Origin: Humisphaera borealis
Lineage (GTDB): Bacteria; Planctomycetota; Phycisphaerae; Tepidisphaerales; Tepidisphaeraceae
Length of the DNA: 64,000 nucleotides
Direction: 5' to 3'
Assembly: GCF_015169395.1 (NCBI RefSeq)
Contig: NZ_CP063458.1
Coordinates: 1,178,001 to 1,242,000, forward strand
The notes beneath the pieces are model-generated. The model was given only the letters and a program-made list of their open reading frames with translations, was not told the DNA's origin and ran no database searches. Position 1 is the stretch's first letter, and each line of letters opens with the position of its first letter. This document shows, piece by piece, positions 1 to 9,171 of this stretch. A program made the translations under genes and the position numbers.

Positions 1-741
1 GAAATCCTTGTAGCCGCGGGAGCCGGGGTCGTACTCGGTGATCGGTTGACCGAAGCTGGCGGCTTCCTTCAGCTTGGTGTTGAAGTTGACCGTGCTGGTC
101 ATCAGGTAGTCTTTGAACTTGGCGCGCAGCTCGCTCAGCACTTCGCGGGCGAGCTTGGTCCGGGTGTCGTAAAGCGTGGGAAGCACACGAATGACGATGT
201 CTTTGCCGGCCCGCTCGCGGAGCATCACCAGCGTTTCCATCATCTTGGTCAGGCCGTGCAGGCTGAAGTAGCCGGTCTCGACCGGAACGATTGCTTCATC
301 GCATGCCTTCAGCGCGTTGAAGGTGATCAGTCCGACGCTGGGCGGGCAGTCGATGATGCACCACTTGTAGTTGTCTTTGACGGCCGACAGTGCGTTGGTC
401 AGCCGATCTTCGCGACCGGACCGACCCGCGAAAACCTGCTCGAAGGCGGCCAGCCGGATGTTGCTGGGTGCCAGGTCGAAATCGGTGGCGATCTGCCAGA
501 CGATGTCGGAGATCTTGGGGACGCGGCCGTCGCGGGTGTCCGCCGGCTCGAGCATCGCGTCGTAGATGGTTCGTTCGATCTGCTCTTCCGGCACAGCCAG
601 CCCGGTGCCGCAATGGCCCTGTGGGTCCATGTCAACCAGCAGCGTTTTCTGGCCGAGTCGGGCCAGGCACGCGGACAGGTTGATGGCGGAGGTGGTCTTT
701 CCGCATCCGCCCTTTTGGTTGATGATCGCGACCGTGCGCAT
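1..741 (-). CDS. parA: ParA/Soj-family ATPase, 3' end cut by window edge
   Basis: The minus strand is open from an ATG at 739-741 to the window edge (247 codons, no stop seen). The N-terminus carries the deviant Walker A motif KGGCGKTT at residues 10-17. A Walker A' stretch (LLVDMDPQGH) follows at about residues 34-43, and a Walker B-like CIIDCPPSVG lies in the middle of the protein. This is the ParA/Soj/MinD-type chromosome or plasmid partitioning ATPase layout. A GGAAGG ribosome-binding site lies just upstream of the ATG. ParA proteins form ATP-dependent dimers on the nucleoid and usually act with a ParB partner; a parB gene would be expected beyond the left edge but cannot be seen. The family is secure; a role in chromosome partitioning rather than positioning some other cargo is inference. 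Confidence 0.9.
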   Translation of the reverse strand, partial: MRTVAIINQKGGCGKTTSAINLSACLARLGQKTLLVDMDPQGHCGTGLAVPEEQIERTIYDAMLEPADTRDGRVPKISDIVWQIATDFDLAPSNIRLAAFEQVFAGRSGREDRLTNALSAVKDNYKWCIIDCPPSVGLITFNALKACDEAIVPVETGYFSLHGLTKMMETLVMLRERAGKDIVIRVLPTLYDTRTKLAREVLSELRAKFKDYLMTSTVNFNTKLKEAASFGQPITEYDPGSRGYKDF

Positions 742-1155
742 TGTCGTGCCTTCCGTGGAACCCGATGGGACCGCCCGCCGTTCCGTCGGCGTTTGGTGCG
801 AGGCGACTGCCCGTAGCCCCGGCAACGCTGTGGACTTATCGTGAAATCCGGCAGCGTCTGCTGAAAGATCGGAGTGTGGCGGGGGTTTCCTTTAGCCTTA
901 TCGGACAGACCTCATTGAAAAGCTGTTTTTCAGTGCTGCTAGCCAGCCGGAGCAGGATGTTCTGTGTTTTGGGTTGCTTAATCAGGCAGATGGTCCGCCG
1001 ACCACCGTAATCGTGAACCTGCGATCCACGCGAGTCAGACTGTGGTGGACAGGGACTAGGCCGAAAACTGACAGCAATTTCGCCGATCGTCGTCAGTTGT
1101 AGGTGGGTACAATCGCAATCGCCTGGTAGCCCTTACATTGATCGTTTTTTCCTGC
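742..1155. promoter_or_regulatory. Divergent intergenic region with a dyad (AACTGAC...GTCAGTT)
   Basis: This gap of about 410 bases separates the divergently read parA-like gene and the first PSD cytochrome gene and must hold both promoters. It contains a perfect 7-bp inverted repeat, AACTGAC at 1066-1072 and GTCAGTT at 1092-1098, centred about 75 bases before the cytochrome start. A TACAAT that could serve as a -10 box is at 1108-1113, but no convincing -35 is spaced to it. A second small dyad (TGAAAA at 916-921, TTTTCA at 927-932) lies nearer parA. No RNA gene or convincing ORF was seen. Operator function is only a guess. Confidence 0.25.
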
Positions 1156-3570
1156 ATGAGCATCCGCCCGCACAGCATCCTTCTGCCGGTTGGCATGACT
1201 ATCGTCGTGCTGTGCGGCATCCGATGGTTCACGCGGTCTGATGTCACGATAGCGGCGAGCCCTGCGAGCGCTGCGATACCTCCGCAGGTGTCGGGCGACG
1301 GTGAGTCTCACCGGCGTGCGGCGCTGGTCACGAAGTACTGCTCGGACTGTCACAACGCCGATCTCAAAAAAGGGGGTCTGAACCTGGATCCCGCCGTGGC
1401 CGGTTCGGTGACCGACCAAGCGGAGGTTTGGGAGAAGGTCGTTCGCCGGCTCGCCACCCGTCAGATGCCCCCTTCGAAAGTGAAGGAGCGGCCGACTGAG
1501 GCGGAGTACAGCGAGCTGCTGAACGCACTTTCAACGACCCTCGACGCTGCCGCGACCGAGCGGCCGCATCCCGGGCGAACGCAGTCGATTCGACGGCTGA
1601 CCCGTGTCGAGTACCAGAACGCGATTCGCGACCTGCTGGCACTTGATGTCGATGCCGCGGCTCTTCTACCTGCGGACGAGGCCAGCCATGGTTTCGACAA
1701 CGTGACCGTCGGCACGCTCTCGCCGACGCTTCTGGACCGCTACGTCAGCGCCGCAGAGCATGTGAGCCGATTGGCTGTCGGGTGTGCCCAGCGAGTTCCC
1801 GGCGGAGAGACCTTCCGCATCAAGCCGGATGTCACACAGGAGGAACAGGTCGAAGGACTGCCGTTCGGCACGCGTGGTGGTGCGCCGATACGCTACACCT
1901 TTCCACGTGACGGCGAGTACGAGGTGACGATTCGCCTGTCGCGGGATCGCAATGACGAAGTGGAGGGGCTCCACGAGCCGCACGATTTGCTCGTCCTGCT
2001 CGGCGGCGTCGAAAAGAAAGCGTTCGTCGTGAAGCCGCCGCCCCGCGGGGCCGGGCACAACGACGTGGACAAGCATTTGCAGCTTCGCTTTCCGGTGACT
2101 GCCGGTCCGCACGTGCTGGGGGTGACCTTCGTTAAGAATCCTTCGTCGTTGCTGGAGTACAAGCGCCAGCCGTACGAGGCCCGGTTCAACTTCCACCGTC
2201 ATCCCCGAACATCCCCGGCGATCTATCAGGTGTCGATCGTGGGCCCCTTCGGCCCCGGCACGGCCGGCGATACACCCTCCCGCCGCAGAGTCTTCGTGGC
2301 TTATCCGGCGGCCGAGGCCGAGGAGATCGACAGCGCCCGGAAGATTCTCGGTGCCCTGCTGCGCCGCGCATGGCGCCGTCCTGTGACCGACGCCGACGTG
2401 GCAAGACTGATCTCCGTCTTCGCGGCGGCCCGCCGTGACTCAGATTTCGAGACGGGGATCCAGGCCGCACTGAGTGCTGTGCTCGTCAGCCGCGAGTTCC
2501 TATTCCGCGTGGAACGGCAACCCGAATCTGTCCCGGCCGGTACGGTCTATCCGGTGAGCAGCCTGGAACTGGCGTCGCGACTGTCGTTTTTTCTCTGGAG
2601 CAGCCTCCCGGACGACGAACTGCTCAAGCTGGCCGAGAACGGTGAGCTTTCGCGGCCGGAGGTACTTGCCGGCCAGGCTCGACGCATGCTTGCCGACCCG
2701 CGGGCTCAGTCGCTTGTGACCAACTTTGCCGCGCAGTGGCTCCACCTGAGGAACCTCGATTCGTTTACACCCGACGGGCGACTGTTCCCGGACTTCGACG
2801 ACAACCTGCGGCAGTCGATGCGCCGGGAGACGGAACTTCTGCTGGCTGAGATCGTCCGGCAGGACGGCAGCCTGCTGAGTCTGATCCGTTCCGATCACGC
2901 CTGGCTGAATCAGCGGCTGGCGATGCACTATGGCATCCCTCACGTGTACGGAAGTCACTTCCGCCGGGTGACCTTGCTCCCGGAAAGCCATCGAGGCGGC
3001 CTGCTGCGGCAGGCGAGCGTGCTGGCGGTGACGTCGTACGCGACGCGGACGTCGCCGGTGCTGCGCGGGAAGTGGGTGCTCGAGAATCTGCTCGGCACGC
3101 CGCCACCTCCCCCGCCACCAGACATTCCGGCCCTGGAAAGTGCCGCGGTCGCCGAGTCGCTTCCGGTGCGCCAAAGACTTGCCGTCCACCGCGATAACGC
3201 TGCTTGCGCCAGTTGTCACGAGTTCATCGACCCGCCCGGCTTTGCGCTCGAAGGCTTCGACGCCGTGGGCCGCTGGCGCGTCTCTGATGGCGGGAGTCTC
3301 GTCGATGCCTCCGGCGGACTTCCAGACGGTCGAACGTTCGACGGGGTAGATGGCCTTGAGCGGGCCCTGACCGAGCGCCCGGAACTCCTGGTCACCACCG
3401 TTGCCGAGAAACTGCTCACGTTCGCGCTGGGCCGGGGTATCGAGTATTACGACGCACCTGCCCTGAGGCAGGTTGTTCGCGATGCGAGGCGAGATGACTA
3501 TCGGTTGTCGGCGATCATCGTCGGTTTGGTCCGGAGTGCGCCGTTTCGGATGAGAGAAGCCCATGAGTAA
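1156..3570 (+). CDS. PSCyt/PSD-type (DUF1587/1592/1588/1585) planctomycete cytochrome c protein
   Basis: The protein has about 804 residues with an N-terminal hydrophobic export segment (about residues 7-35). A first haem-binding CxxCH (CSDCH, about residues 62-66) lies in a PSCyt1-like segment. Next come a DUF1587/PSD3 region (RRLTRVEYQNAIRDLL), a beta-rich insert, a DUF1595-like segment (RAWRRPVTDADV) and DUF1592/PSD4 (LSFFLWSSLPDDELL). The C-terminal part holds DUF1588/PSCyt3 with a second CxxCH (CASCH, about 684-688, then DPPGFALEGFD) and DUF1585/PSD2. Such proteins are abundant in Planctomycetes and Verrucomicrobia; they are thought to be periplasmic dihaem electron carriers or oxidases, with no proven substrate. 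The ATG at 1156 was preferred over an in-frame TTG at 1138; neither has a strong ribosome-binding site. The stop overlaps the next gene by 8 bases, so the two are probably co-translated. Confidence 0.88.
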   Translation: MSIRPHSILLPVGMTIVVLCGIRWFTRSDVTIAASPASAAIPPQVSGDGESHRRAALVTKYCSDCHNADLKKGGLNLDPAVAGSVTDQAEVWEKVVRRLATRQMPPSKVKERPTEAEYSELLNALSTTLDAAATERPHPGRTQSIRRLTRVEYQNAIRDLLALDVDAAALLPADEASHGFDNVTVGTLSPTLLDRYVSAAEHVSRLAVGCAQRVPGGETFRIKPDVTQEEQVEGLPFGTRGGAPIRYTFPRDGEYEVTIRLSRDRNDEVEGLHEPHDLLVLLGGVEKKAFVVKPPPRGAGHNDVDKHLQLRFPVTAGPHVLGVTFVKNPSSLLEYKRQPYEARFNFHRHPRTSPAIYQVSIVGPFGPGTAGDTPSRRRVFVAYPAAEAEEIDSARKILGALLRRAWRRPVTDADVARLISVFAAARRDSDFETGIQAALSAVLVSREFLFRVERQPESVPAGTVYPVSSLELASRLSFFLWSSLPDDELLKLAENGELSRPEVLAGQARRMLADPRAQSLVTNFAAQWLHLRNLDSFTPDGRLFPDFDDNLRQSMRRETELLLAEIVRQDGSLLSLIRSDHAWLNQRLAMHYGIPHVYGSHFRRVTLLPESHRGGLLRQASVLAVTSYATRTSPVLRGKWVLENLLGTPPPPPPPDIPALESAAVAESLPVRQRLAVHRDNAACASCHEFIDPPGFALEGFDAVGRWRVSDGGSLVDASGGLPDGRTFDGVDGLERALTERPELLVTTVAEKLLTFALGRGIEYYDAPALRQVVRDARRDDYRLSAIIVGLVRSAPFRMREAHE

Positions 3571-4912
3571 CTTCATCGCACGCAGGTCCATTCCACGCCG
3601 CACCTTTCTTCGCGGCGTCGGGGCGACCCTGGCACTGCCGCTGCTGGACGCCATGGTCCCGGCGCTGTCGGCCGGCACGGCGTCGGCGGCGACGCCGGTT
3701 CGCCGGCTGGGCTACGTCTTCATGCCCATGGGGGCCGACATGACCCGCTGGACGCCTCCGCCCGGCGAAAAGCTTGACAAGCTCTCGTTCATCCTCGACT
3801 CGCTCGAGCCGGTGAAGCAGTACCTGACAGTCGTCAGCAATCTCGAACTGCGTAACGCCTATCCCGGCACTCACGCGACGTCCAACGCGGCATTCCTGAG
3901 TTGTGCGCGGGCGAAGCACACCGAGAGCAACGACTACTACCTGGGAACCACGGTGGATCAGGTCGCGGCGAGGGAGATCGGCCGCCAGACACAGCTGCCG
4001 TCGCTCGAGTTGTCCATGGACATGATGCAGACCGTCGGCCAATGCGATAACGGCTACGCCTGCGTGTACCAGAACAATCTTTCCTGGTCGTCGCCGACAA
4101 CACCATTGCCGGCCGAGGCGCACCCGCGAATCGTCTTCGAGATGCTGTTCGGCGAAGGCGGCAGCAAGGCAGACCGCGCCGCGGCGCTTCGACGTCGAGC
4201 CAGCCTGCTCGACTTCGTCAAAGACGACCTTTCCCGGCTGAACGGCGAACTCGGAGCGGCCGACCGGGCTCGCGTGGACCAGTACCTAGAATCCGTCCGA
4301 GACGTCGAAAGGCGGGTTCAGAAGGCGATGGCAGATGTGAAAGACAAGTCGCTGCCCGATCTCGACCGCCCGGTGGGTGTTCCCGCGTCTTATGCAGCAC
4401 ACGCGAGATTGATGTTCGACCTTCAGTTGCTCGCATTCCAGGGTGATGTCACCCGGGTCACGACATTCCAACTCGCCCGCGAGACGAGCAATCGCACCTA
4501 CCCGGAAGCCGGCGTGGCCGACCCGCACCATGCCCTGTCCCACCACGGCAACGACCCCGATAAGGTTGCCAGGATGGCGAGGATCAACCGCTTTCACGTG
4601 TCGCTCTTCGCCGAGTACCTGCAGAAGCTCAAGTCGACACCCGACGGCGACGGCACGCTACTCGACCACACACTGCTCCTCTACGGCAGCGGCATGGGCA
4701 ATCCCAACGTCCACGACCACGTGAACCTCCCGGCCATTGTCGCCGGTGGCACCGCCCATGGCATGAAGGGTGGCCGGCACATTCGATTCGAGAAGACGGC
4801 TCCGCTGGCCAACCTCCATCTCACCCTGCTTGATAAGGCCGGTGTACGCGTCGAAAAGTTTGCCGACAGCTCGGGCAAGATTGACGGCTTGTTTGAACCA
4901 TTGGGAATCTAG
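3563..4912 (+). CDS. DUF1552 (HXXSHH) protein with Tat signal
   Basis: This 449-residue protein begins with a twin-arginine signal (SIPRRTFLRG followed by an Ala/Leu-rich stretch, cleavage expected near residue 43), so export through the Tat system, folded and perhaps with a cofactor, is likely. The HXXSHH motif that names the family is present as HALSHH at residues 323-328. It overlaps the preceding cytochrome gene by 8 bases, with a GAGA-type ribosome-binding site inside that gene's end. The cytochrome/DUF1552 pair recurs in planctomycete genomes, implying joint work, possibly as an oxidoreductase with its electron acceptor. The substrate is unknown. The family call is firm; the biochemical role is not established. 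Confidence 0.9.
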   Translation: MSNFIARRSIPRRTFLRGVGATLALPLLDAMVPALSAGTASAATPVRRLGYVFMPMGADMTRWTPPPGEKLDKLSFILDSLEPVKQYLTVVSNLELRNAYPGTHATSNAAFLSCARAKHTESNDYYLGTTVDQVAAREIGRQTQLPSLELSMDMMQTVGQCDNGYACVYQNNLSWSSPTTPLPAEAHPRIVFEMLFGEGGSKADRAAALRRRASLLDFVKDDLSRLNGELGAADRARVDQYLESVRDVERRVQKAMADVKDKSLPDLDRPVGVPASYAAHARLMFDLQLLAFQGDVTRVTTFQLARETSNRTYPEAGVADPHHALSHHGNDPDKVARMARINRFHVSLFAEYLQKLKSTPDGDGTLLDHTLLLYGSGMGNPNVHDHVNLPAIVAGGTAHGMKGGRHIRFEKTAPLANLHLTLLDKAGVRVEKFADSSGKIDGLFEPLGI

Positions 4913-4937
4913 CCGATTAGGAGGGGTGCAGGATTCA

Positions 4938-6482
4938 ATGCCAGACTTCATCGCGACACGCAGACCGATCCGAATTGACCGCGTGCTGCGCCGCGCCGCC
5001 GTCGGTGCGCTCGTGGGTTGTGTGCTTGCGTGCGGCGTCGTGTCTGGCGCGACGGGAGCCGAACGCCCCGCATCCCTCGCCGACGCGGCCGAGAAGGCCG
5101 ATTGGCCGCGCGTCGCAAAGCTGATTGAGACCGGAGCCGACGTCAATACCGGTCAAGCGGACGGTGCTACTGCCCTGCACTGGGCGGTCCATCGCGACGA
5201 TTCCGCGACGGTGAAATTGCTTCTGACGGCGGGCGCCAACCCTAAGGCTGCCAATCGATATGGTGTGACGCCTCTCTCGCTGGCGTGCGTCAACGGGAGC
5301 GGAATGATTGTCACCGCGCTGCTCGAGGCCGGTGCCGATCCGAATGCGACCTTGCGCGGTGGCGAGACGGCGCTCATGACCGCGGCCCGGACCGGCCGCA
5401 TCTCGCCCCTTCAGGCGTTGCTGCGCCACAAGGCAAACGTTGACGCTGCCGATCGGAAGGGACAGACGGCGATCATGTGGGCCGCTGCCGACGGTCACGC
5501 TGACGCCGTGCAGTTGCTGATCAAGGCTGGTGCCGACTTTCGTCGGCGGCTCGATTCGGGGTTCACACCGTTTCTGTTCGCGGCGCGCAACGGGCGAATC
5601 GAAGTTGTACGGACGCTGCTCAAGTCCGGCATTGATGCCAATGAAGTGATCAAAACGGAGAAGGGAGCAGGCCGAGCACCGCGTGACGGGACCAGTGCGC
5701 TGCTGCTTGCAGTGGAGAACGGGCACTTCGACCTCGCGACCGAGTTGATTGCCGCAGGTGCCGATCCTAATGACATGCGGTCAGGCTTCACCCCGCTGCA
5801 TGCCTTGTCGTGGGTTCGCAAGCCCGATCGTGGCGATGATCTGGGTGGACAGCCGCCACCGCAGGGGTCGGGAAGAATGAGCAGTATCGAGTTCGCAAAG
5901 TTCCTGATTGCACACCGGGCCGACATCAACAGGCCGCTGAAGAACGGCAACCCCGGCAGAGGAAAGCTGAACATGGCCGGGGCAACGCCGCTGCTGCTGG
6001 CGTCGAAAACGGCCGCCCTGGAACTGATGAAACTGCTGGTGGCTTCCGGGGCCAATCCACAACTGGGGAACGCCGACGGTGCGACGCCGATCATGGCAGC
6101 GGCGGGCCTCGGGTGTCTCGCCCCCACCGAGGAGGCAGGGACCGAGCCGGAGTGTGTGGCAGCGGTCGAGTACCTCCTGTCTCTGGGCGGAGATATCAAC
6201 ACGCGTGACAAAAATCTCGAGACGGCAATGCACGGTGCGGCGTACAAGAGTCTGCCAAAGGTCGTGGCGTTGTTGGCACGAAGTGGGGCGAAGATCGACG
6301 TCTGGAATCAGCGGAACAAATACGGCTGGACACCGGTCACGATCGCCGAGGGGTTTCGGCCGGGTAACTTCAAGCCGTCCGTCGAGACACTTGATGCACT
6401 GCACAAGGTGATGCGCGACGCCGGGGTGACCCCGCCACCGCCCACGCCAAGATCCGAGGCAGCCAAGCCGCCTCAACAGTGA
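4938..6482 (+). CDS. Secreted ankyrin-repeat protein
   Basis: The 514-residue protein has an N-terminal signal peptide (basic start, then an Ala/Val/Leu core ending near GATGAE). About ten ankyrin units follow from residue 45 to 490, each with the usual 'TPL/TAL..AA..GH...V..LL..GAD.N' pattern. A Pro-rich tail ends the protein (PPPPTPRSEAAKPPQQ). The ATG at 4938 was chosen because GGAGGGG lies about 13-19 bases upstream; the same frame is open further upstream, but that stretch overlaps the DUF1552 gene. It lies 25 bases after the DUF1552 stop in the same direction, so the three genes look like one operon. Periplasmic ankyrin proteins usually act as binding scaffolds; here it may dock the neighbouring cytochrome or DUF1552 protein, which is inference from position. 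Confidence 0.85.
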   Translation: MPDFIATRRPIRIDRVLRRAAVGALVGCVLACGVVSGATGAERPASLADAAEKADWPRVAKLIETGADVNTGQADGATALHWAVHRDDSATVKLLLTAGANPKAANRYGVTPLSLACVNGSGMIVTALLEAGADPNATLRGGETALMTAARTGRISPLQALLRHKANVDAADRKGQTAIMWAAADGHADAVQLLIKAGADFRRRLDSGFTPFLFAARNGRIEVVRTLLKSGIDANEVIKTEKGAGRAPRDGTSALLLAVENGHFDLATELIAAGADPNDMRSGFTPLHALSWVRKPDRGDDLGGQPPPQGSGRMSSIEFAKFLIAHRADINRPLKNGNPGRGKLNMAGATPLLLASKTAALELMKLLVASGANPQLGNADGATPIMAAAGLGCLAPTEEAGTEPECVAAVEYLLSLGGDINTRDKNLETAMHGAAYKSLPKVVALLARSGAKIDVWNQRNKYGWTPVTIAEGFRPGNFKPSVETLDALHKVMRDAGVTPPPPTPRSEAAKPPQQ

Positions 6483-6625
6483 GTGGCGTCCGCTCAGTTC
6501 GGTGATTGCGGTGCCGGCTCAACAGCGGAACGAACAACGGGTAAGGGCTGGTATCAGGCGTCGGCTCGCGGAAGCCGCTTCGGCAGATTTTCACTTCATT
6601 TCATCGCACTTCATCCGGCACGCGT

Positions 6626-9139
6626 ATGGTTAGAGAACCGTTGCTAGTGTTAAGCCTGGTCTGGTCGAGCCTGGTAGTCGCGTCTACCTCGGCAGCGGCG
6701 ACGCCGAACGGCTTTGCCGAAAAAATACAACCATTTATCGAGGCGCACTGTGTCGGATGCCATGGGCCCGATTCACAGAAGGCGGGACTTCGCCTCGACA
6801 CGCTTTCGCCGGATCTCAACGACCAAGGCGCGTCCACGCAATGGACACATGTGTACGACAAGCTGCTGTCCGGGGAAATGCCACCGAAGAATCGCCCGCG
6901 TCCGTCGCAGCAGGATGCACAGGGTGTGGTCGAATTCCTCCGTGGGCAACTGCACACTGCTTCGTTGCAACAGCAGCAGATGAACGGGCGGGTCGTCGTC
7001 CGGCGGCTGAATGGAACCGAGTATCAGAATACCCTCCAGGACCTGCTGGGAACCCGAGTGCCGCTCAAGGAGATGCTGCCGGAAGACAACTCGGCTTTCG
7101 GTTTCGATAATGTCAGCAAAGTGCTGGACCTTTCTTCCACCCACCTGCTTCGGTACCAGGAGGCCGCCGGGGCGGCGATCACCTCTGTGGTTCCGATCCA
7201 TCCGCCGATCCCGTTCAGCGATCGACGCACCGGTCTGGAGATGTCAAAGAAGGGACCAAACTTCCAGCAGACGCTCGGGCGGTCCTGCAAGCTGCAGGGT
7301 GAGGCCTTGATCGTCTACAGCAAACTGCCCCGGTACGGTTTGTGTAGTACGGGCTTCGCGCCGACGGCTGGGCGGTACCGCGTGAAGATGTCGGTCTGCG
7401 CGGTGGGCGGAGAAGGGAAGCCCATCCCGGTAGGTCTGATGACGGTCGAACAGAGCGGACGCGAGTCCCCGGTTCTCAAGGATGTTCGCGAGATACCACA
7501 TTGCAAACCACAGGTCATCGAACTGGAGTTCGACCTGCAGCGTCGCCAGGCGTTCGTTGTGAACCTTCTGACGACGTGGGATAGTCGCGAGTTCAAGAAG
7601 CCGATCGACGAATACACGGGCCCGGGGCTGCTGGTCGAGTGGATGTCCATGGAGGGGCCGATCGATGCGTTCCCGCCGCCCAGCTACAACACCTTGTTTG
7701 CGGGCGTTCCGCTGAAGGCGCGGTCGGTTGTAAAAGCCGAAGCTGAGCGAGCCCGTGTTCCGACGATCGCGCCTGATCGGTCGGCCCAGTCCTGGCATTC
7801 CGATCCGCTTGAGCCCGCGTCTTCCGATCCTCGCAAAGACGCCGATCGGCTGATTCGCGACTTTCTTCCTCGGGCCTTCCGGCGGCCAGTAAATAAGGAG
7901 GTAGCGGACTTTTATGTGGGGCGTGTGCTCAGGAAACTCGACGAGAAGTACAGCTTCTATGACGCGATGCAGTACGGGTACAAGCTGGCCCTCTGCTCCC
8001 CGGATTCCCTGTTCCTGATCGATTCGCCTGCGAATACGCCCGATGCCAGCGGCCGATTGACATCGACCCTGCTGGATGACTATTCGCTTGCACAGCGGCT
8101 GTCGTACTTTCTGTGCTCGACCTCGCCCGATTCCGAACTGCTTGCTGCCGCGACCAGGAATGAGCTAAGTCGACCCGCCGTACTTCACGCGCAGGTCGAA
8201 CGGCTGTTGAACTCGCCGGGCGCCGCTCGCTTCACAAAGAACTTCGCCGGGCAATGGCTCGACCTGCGGAAGATCGACGCGACGATTCCCGATCCGAAGC
8301 TGTTCCCCGATTTCGACGCTCTGCTGCTTTGGTCCATGCCGCTGGAGACGGAGAAGTTCTTCGAAGAGGTGCTGCGGAAAGACCTTAGCTTGCTGGAGTT
8401 TGTGGAGTCGGACTGGTCGATGATCAATCAGCGTCTTGCTGAGGTCTACGGCATTCCGGGCGTCAGTGGGGCTGCATTTCAGAAGGTGAAGCTTCCACCG
8501 GGATCGCACCGCGGCGGCGTGATGACGCAGGCCAGCGTGCTGAAAGTAACCGCCGACGGAACCCGCACCAGTCCTGTGCTGCGCGGTCGATGGGTATTGG
8601 AGCGGATTGTCGGCAAGCCCCCGGCGCCGCCTCCGCCCGATGTGCCGGCGATCGAGCCCGACATTCGTGGTGCAACGACGATTCGGCAGCAGCTTGATAA
8701 GCATCGCAACACACCTGCGTGCGCTTCCTGTCACATTCACATCGATCCCCCCGGCTTCGCGCTGGAAACGTTTGATCCGATCGGCAACTGGCGGGATTTT
8801 TACCGTGTGACAGTCAAGAGCAATCGAGGGAATGTTCAGCTCAAGAACCTCAACGGCCGGCCGGTGTATCGTGGGCTGGACGTCGAGACCGGGGGAGTAA
8901 CACCGGACGGAAAGGTGTTCGGCGGGATTGACGACTACAAGAAGATTCTATTGAACGACAAGGATCAGCTCGCCAGGAACCTGGCACAAAAGCTTTTGGT
9001 GTACTCCACCGGAGCCGAGATTCAGTTCGCCGACCGCGAGGTCGTCGAGAAGATCGTCGCCAGCGTACGAGCGAGAAACTACGGGTTCCGAAGCCTGATT
9101 CACGAGGTCGTGCAAAGCCGGGTATTCCTGAACAAGTAG
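6626..9139 (+). CDS. Second PSCyt/PSD-type (DUF1587/1592/1588/1585) cytochrome c protein
   Basis: This 837-residue paralogue of the gene at 1156 has a signal peptide (residues 1-25) and a PSCyt1 haem motif CVGCH at residues 42-46. It continues with the DUF1587 segment (RRLNGTEYQNTLQDLL), a beta-rich middle, a DUF1595-like stretch (LPRAFRRPVNKEV) and DUF1592 (RLSYFLCSTSPDSELL). DUF1588 carries the second haem motif CASCH at 699-703 followed by DPPGFALETFDPIG, and DUF1585 closes the protein. An insertion after the second haem (about residues 715-750) is not matched in the first copy. It starts 143 bases after the ankyrin gene, so it may have its own promoter. Periplasmic electron transfer is the likely role; the substrate is unknown. 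Confidence 0.88.
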   Translation: MVREPLLVLSLVWSSLVVASTSAAATPNGFAEKIQPFIEAHCVGCHGPDSQKAGLRLDTLSPDLNDQGASTQWTHVYDKLLSGEMPPKNRPRPSQQDAQGVVEFLRGQLHTASLQQQQMNGRVVVRRLNGTEYQNTLQDLLGTRVPLKEMLPEDNSAFGFDNVSKVLDLSSTHLLRYQEAAGAAITSVVPIHPPIPFSDRRTGLEMSKKGPNFQQTLGRSCKLQGEALIVYSKLPRYGLCSTGFAPTAGRYRVKMSVCAVGGEGKPIPVGLMTVEQSGRESPVLKDVREIPHCKPQVIELEFDLQRRQAFVVNLLTTWDSREFKKPIDEYTGPGLLVEWMSMEGPIDAFPPPSYNTLFAGVPLKARSVVKAEAERARVPTIAPDRSAQSWHSDPLEPASSDPRKDADRLIRDFLPRAFRRPVNKEVADFYVGRVLRKLDEKYSFYDAMQYGYKLALCSPDSLFLIDSPANTPDASGRLTSTLLDDYSLAQRLSYFLCSTSPDSELLAAATRNELSRPAVLHAQVERLLNSPGAARFTKNFAGQWLDLRKIDATIPDPKLFPDFDALLLWSMPLETEKFFEEVLRKDLSLLEFVESDWSMINQRLAEVYGIPGVSGAAFQKVKLPPGSHRGGVMTQASVLKVTADGTRTSPVLRGRWVLERIVGKPPAPPPPDVPAIEPDIRGATTIRQQLDKHRNTPACASCHIHIDPPGFALETFDPIGNWRDFYRVTVKSNRGNVQLKNLNGRPVYRGLDVETGGVTPDGKVFGGIDDYKKILLNDKDQLARNLAQKLLVYSTGAEIQFADREVVEKIVASVRARNYGFRSLIHEVVQSRVFLNK

Positions 9140-9171
9140 CGATTTGTCTGTCCCACAGAAGAGGTTGACCT

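Noticed and set aside
46-816. 256-codon plus-strand ORF at the left edge
   Set aside because: It is antisense to a clear ParA gene with intact Walker motifs on the minus strand.
2500-3678. 392-codon minus-strand ORF
   Set aside because: It lies antisense to the PSD cytochrome and DUF1552 genes, whose domains and haem motifs are unmistakable.
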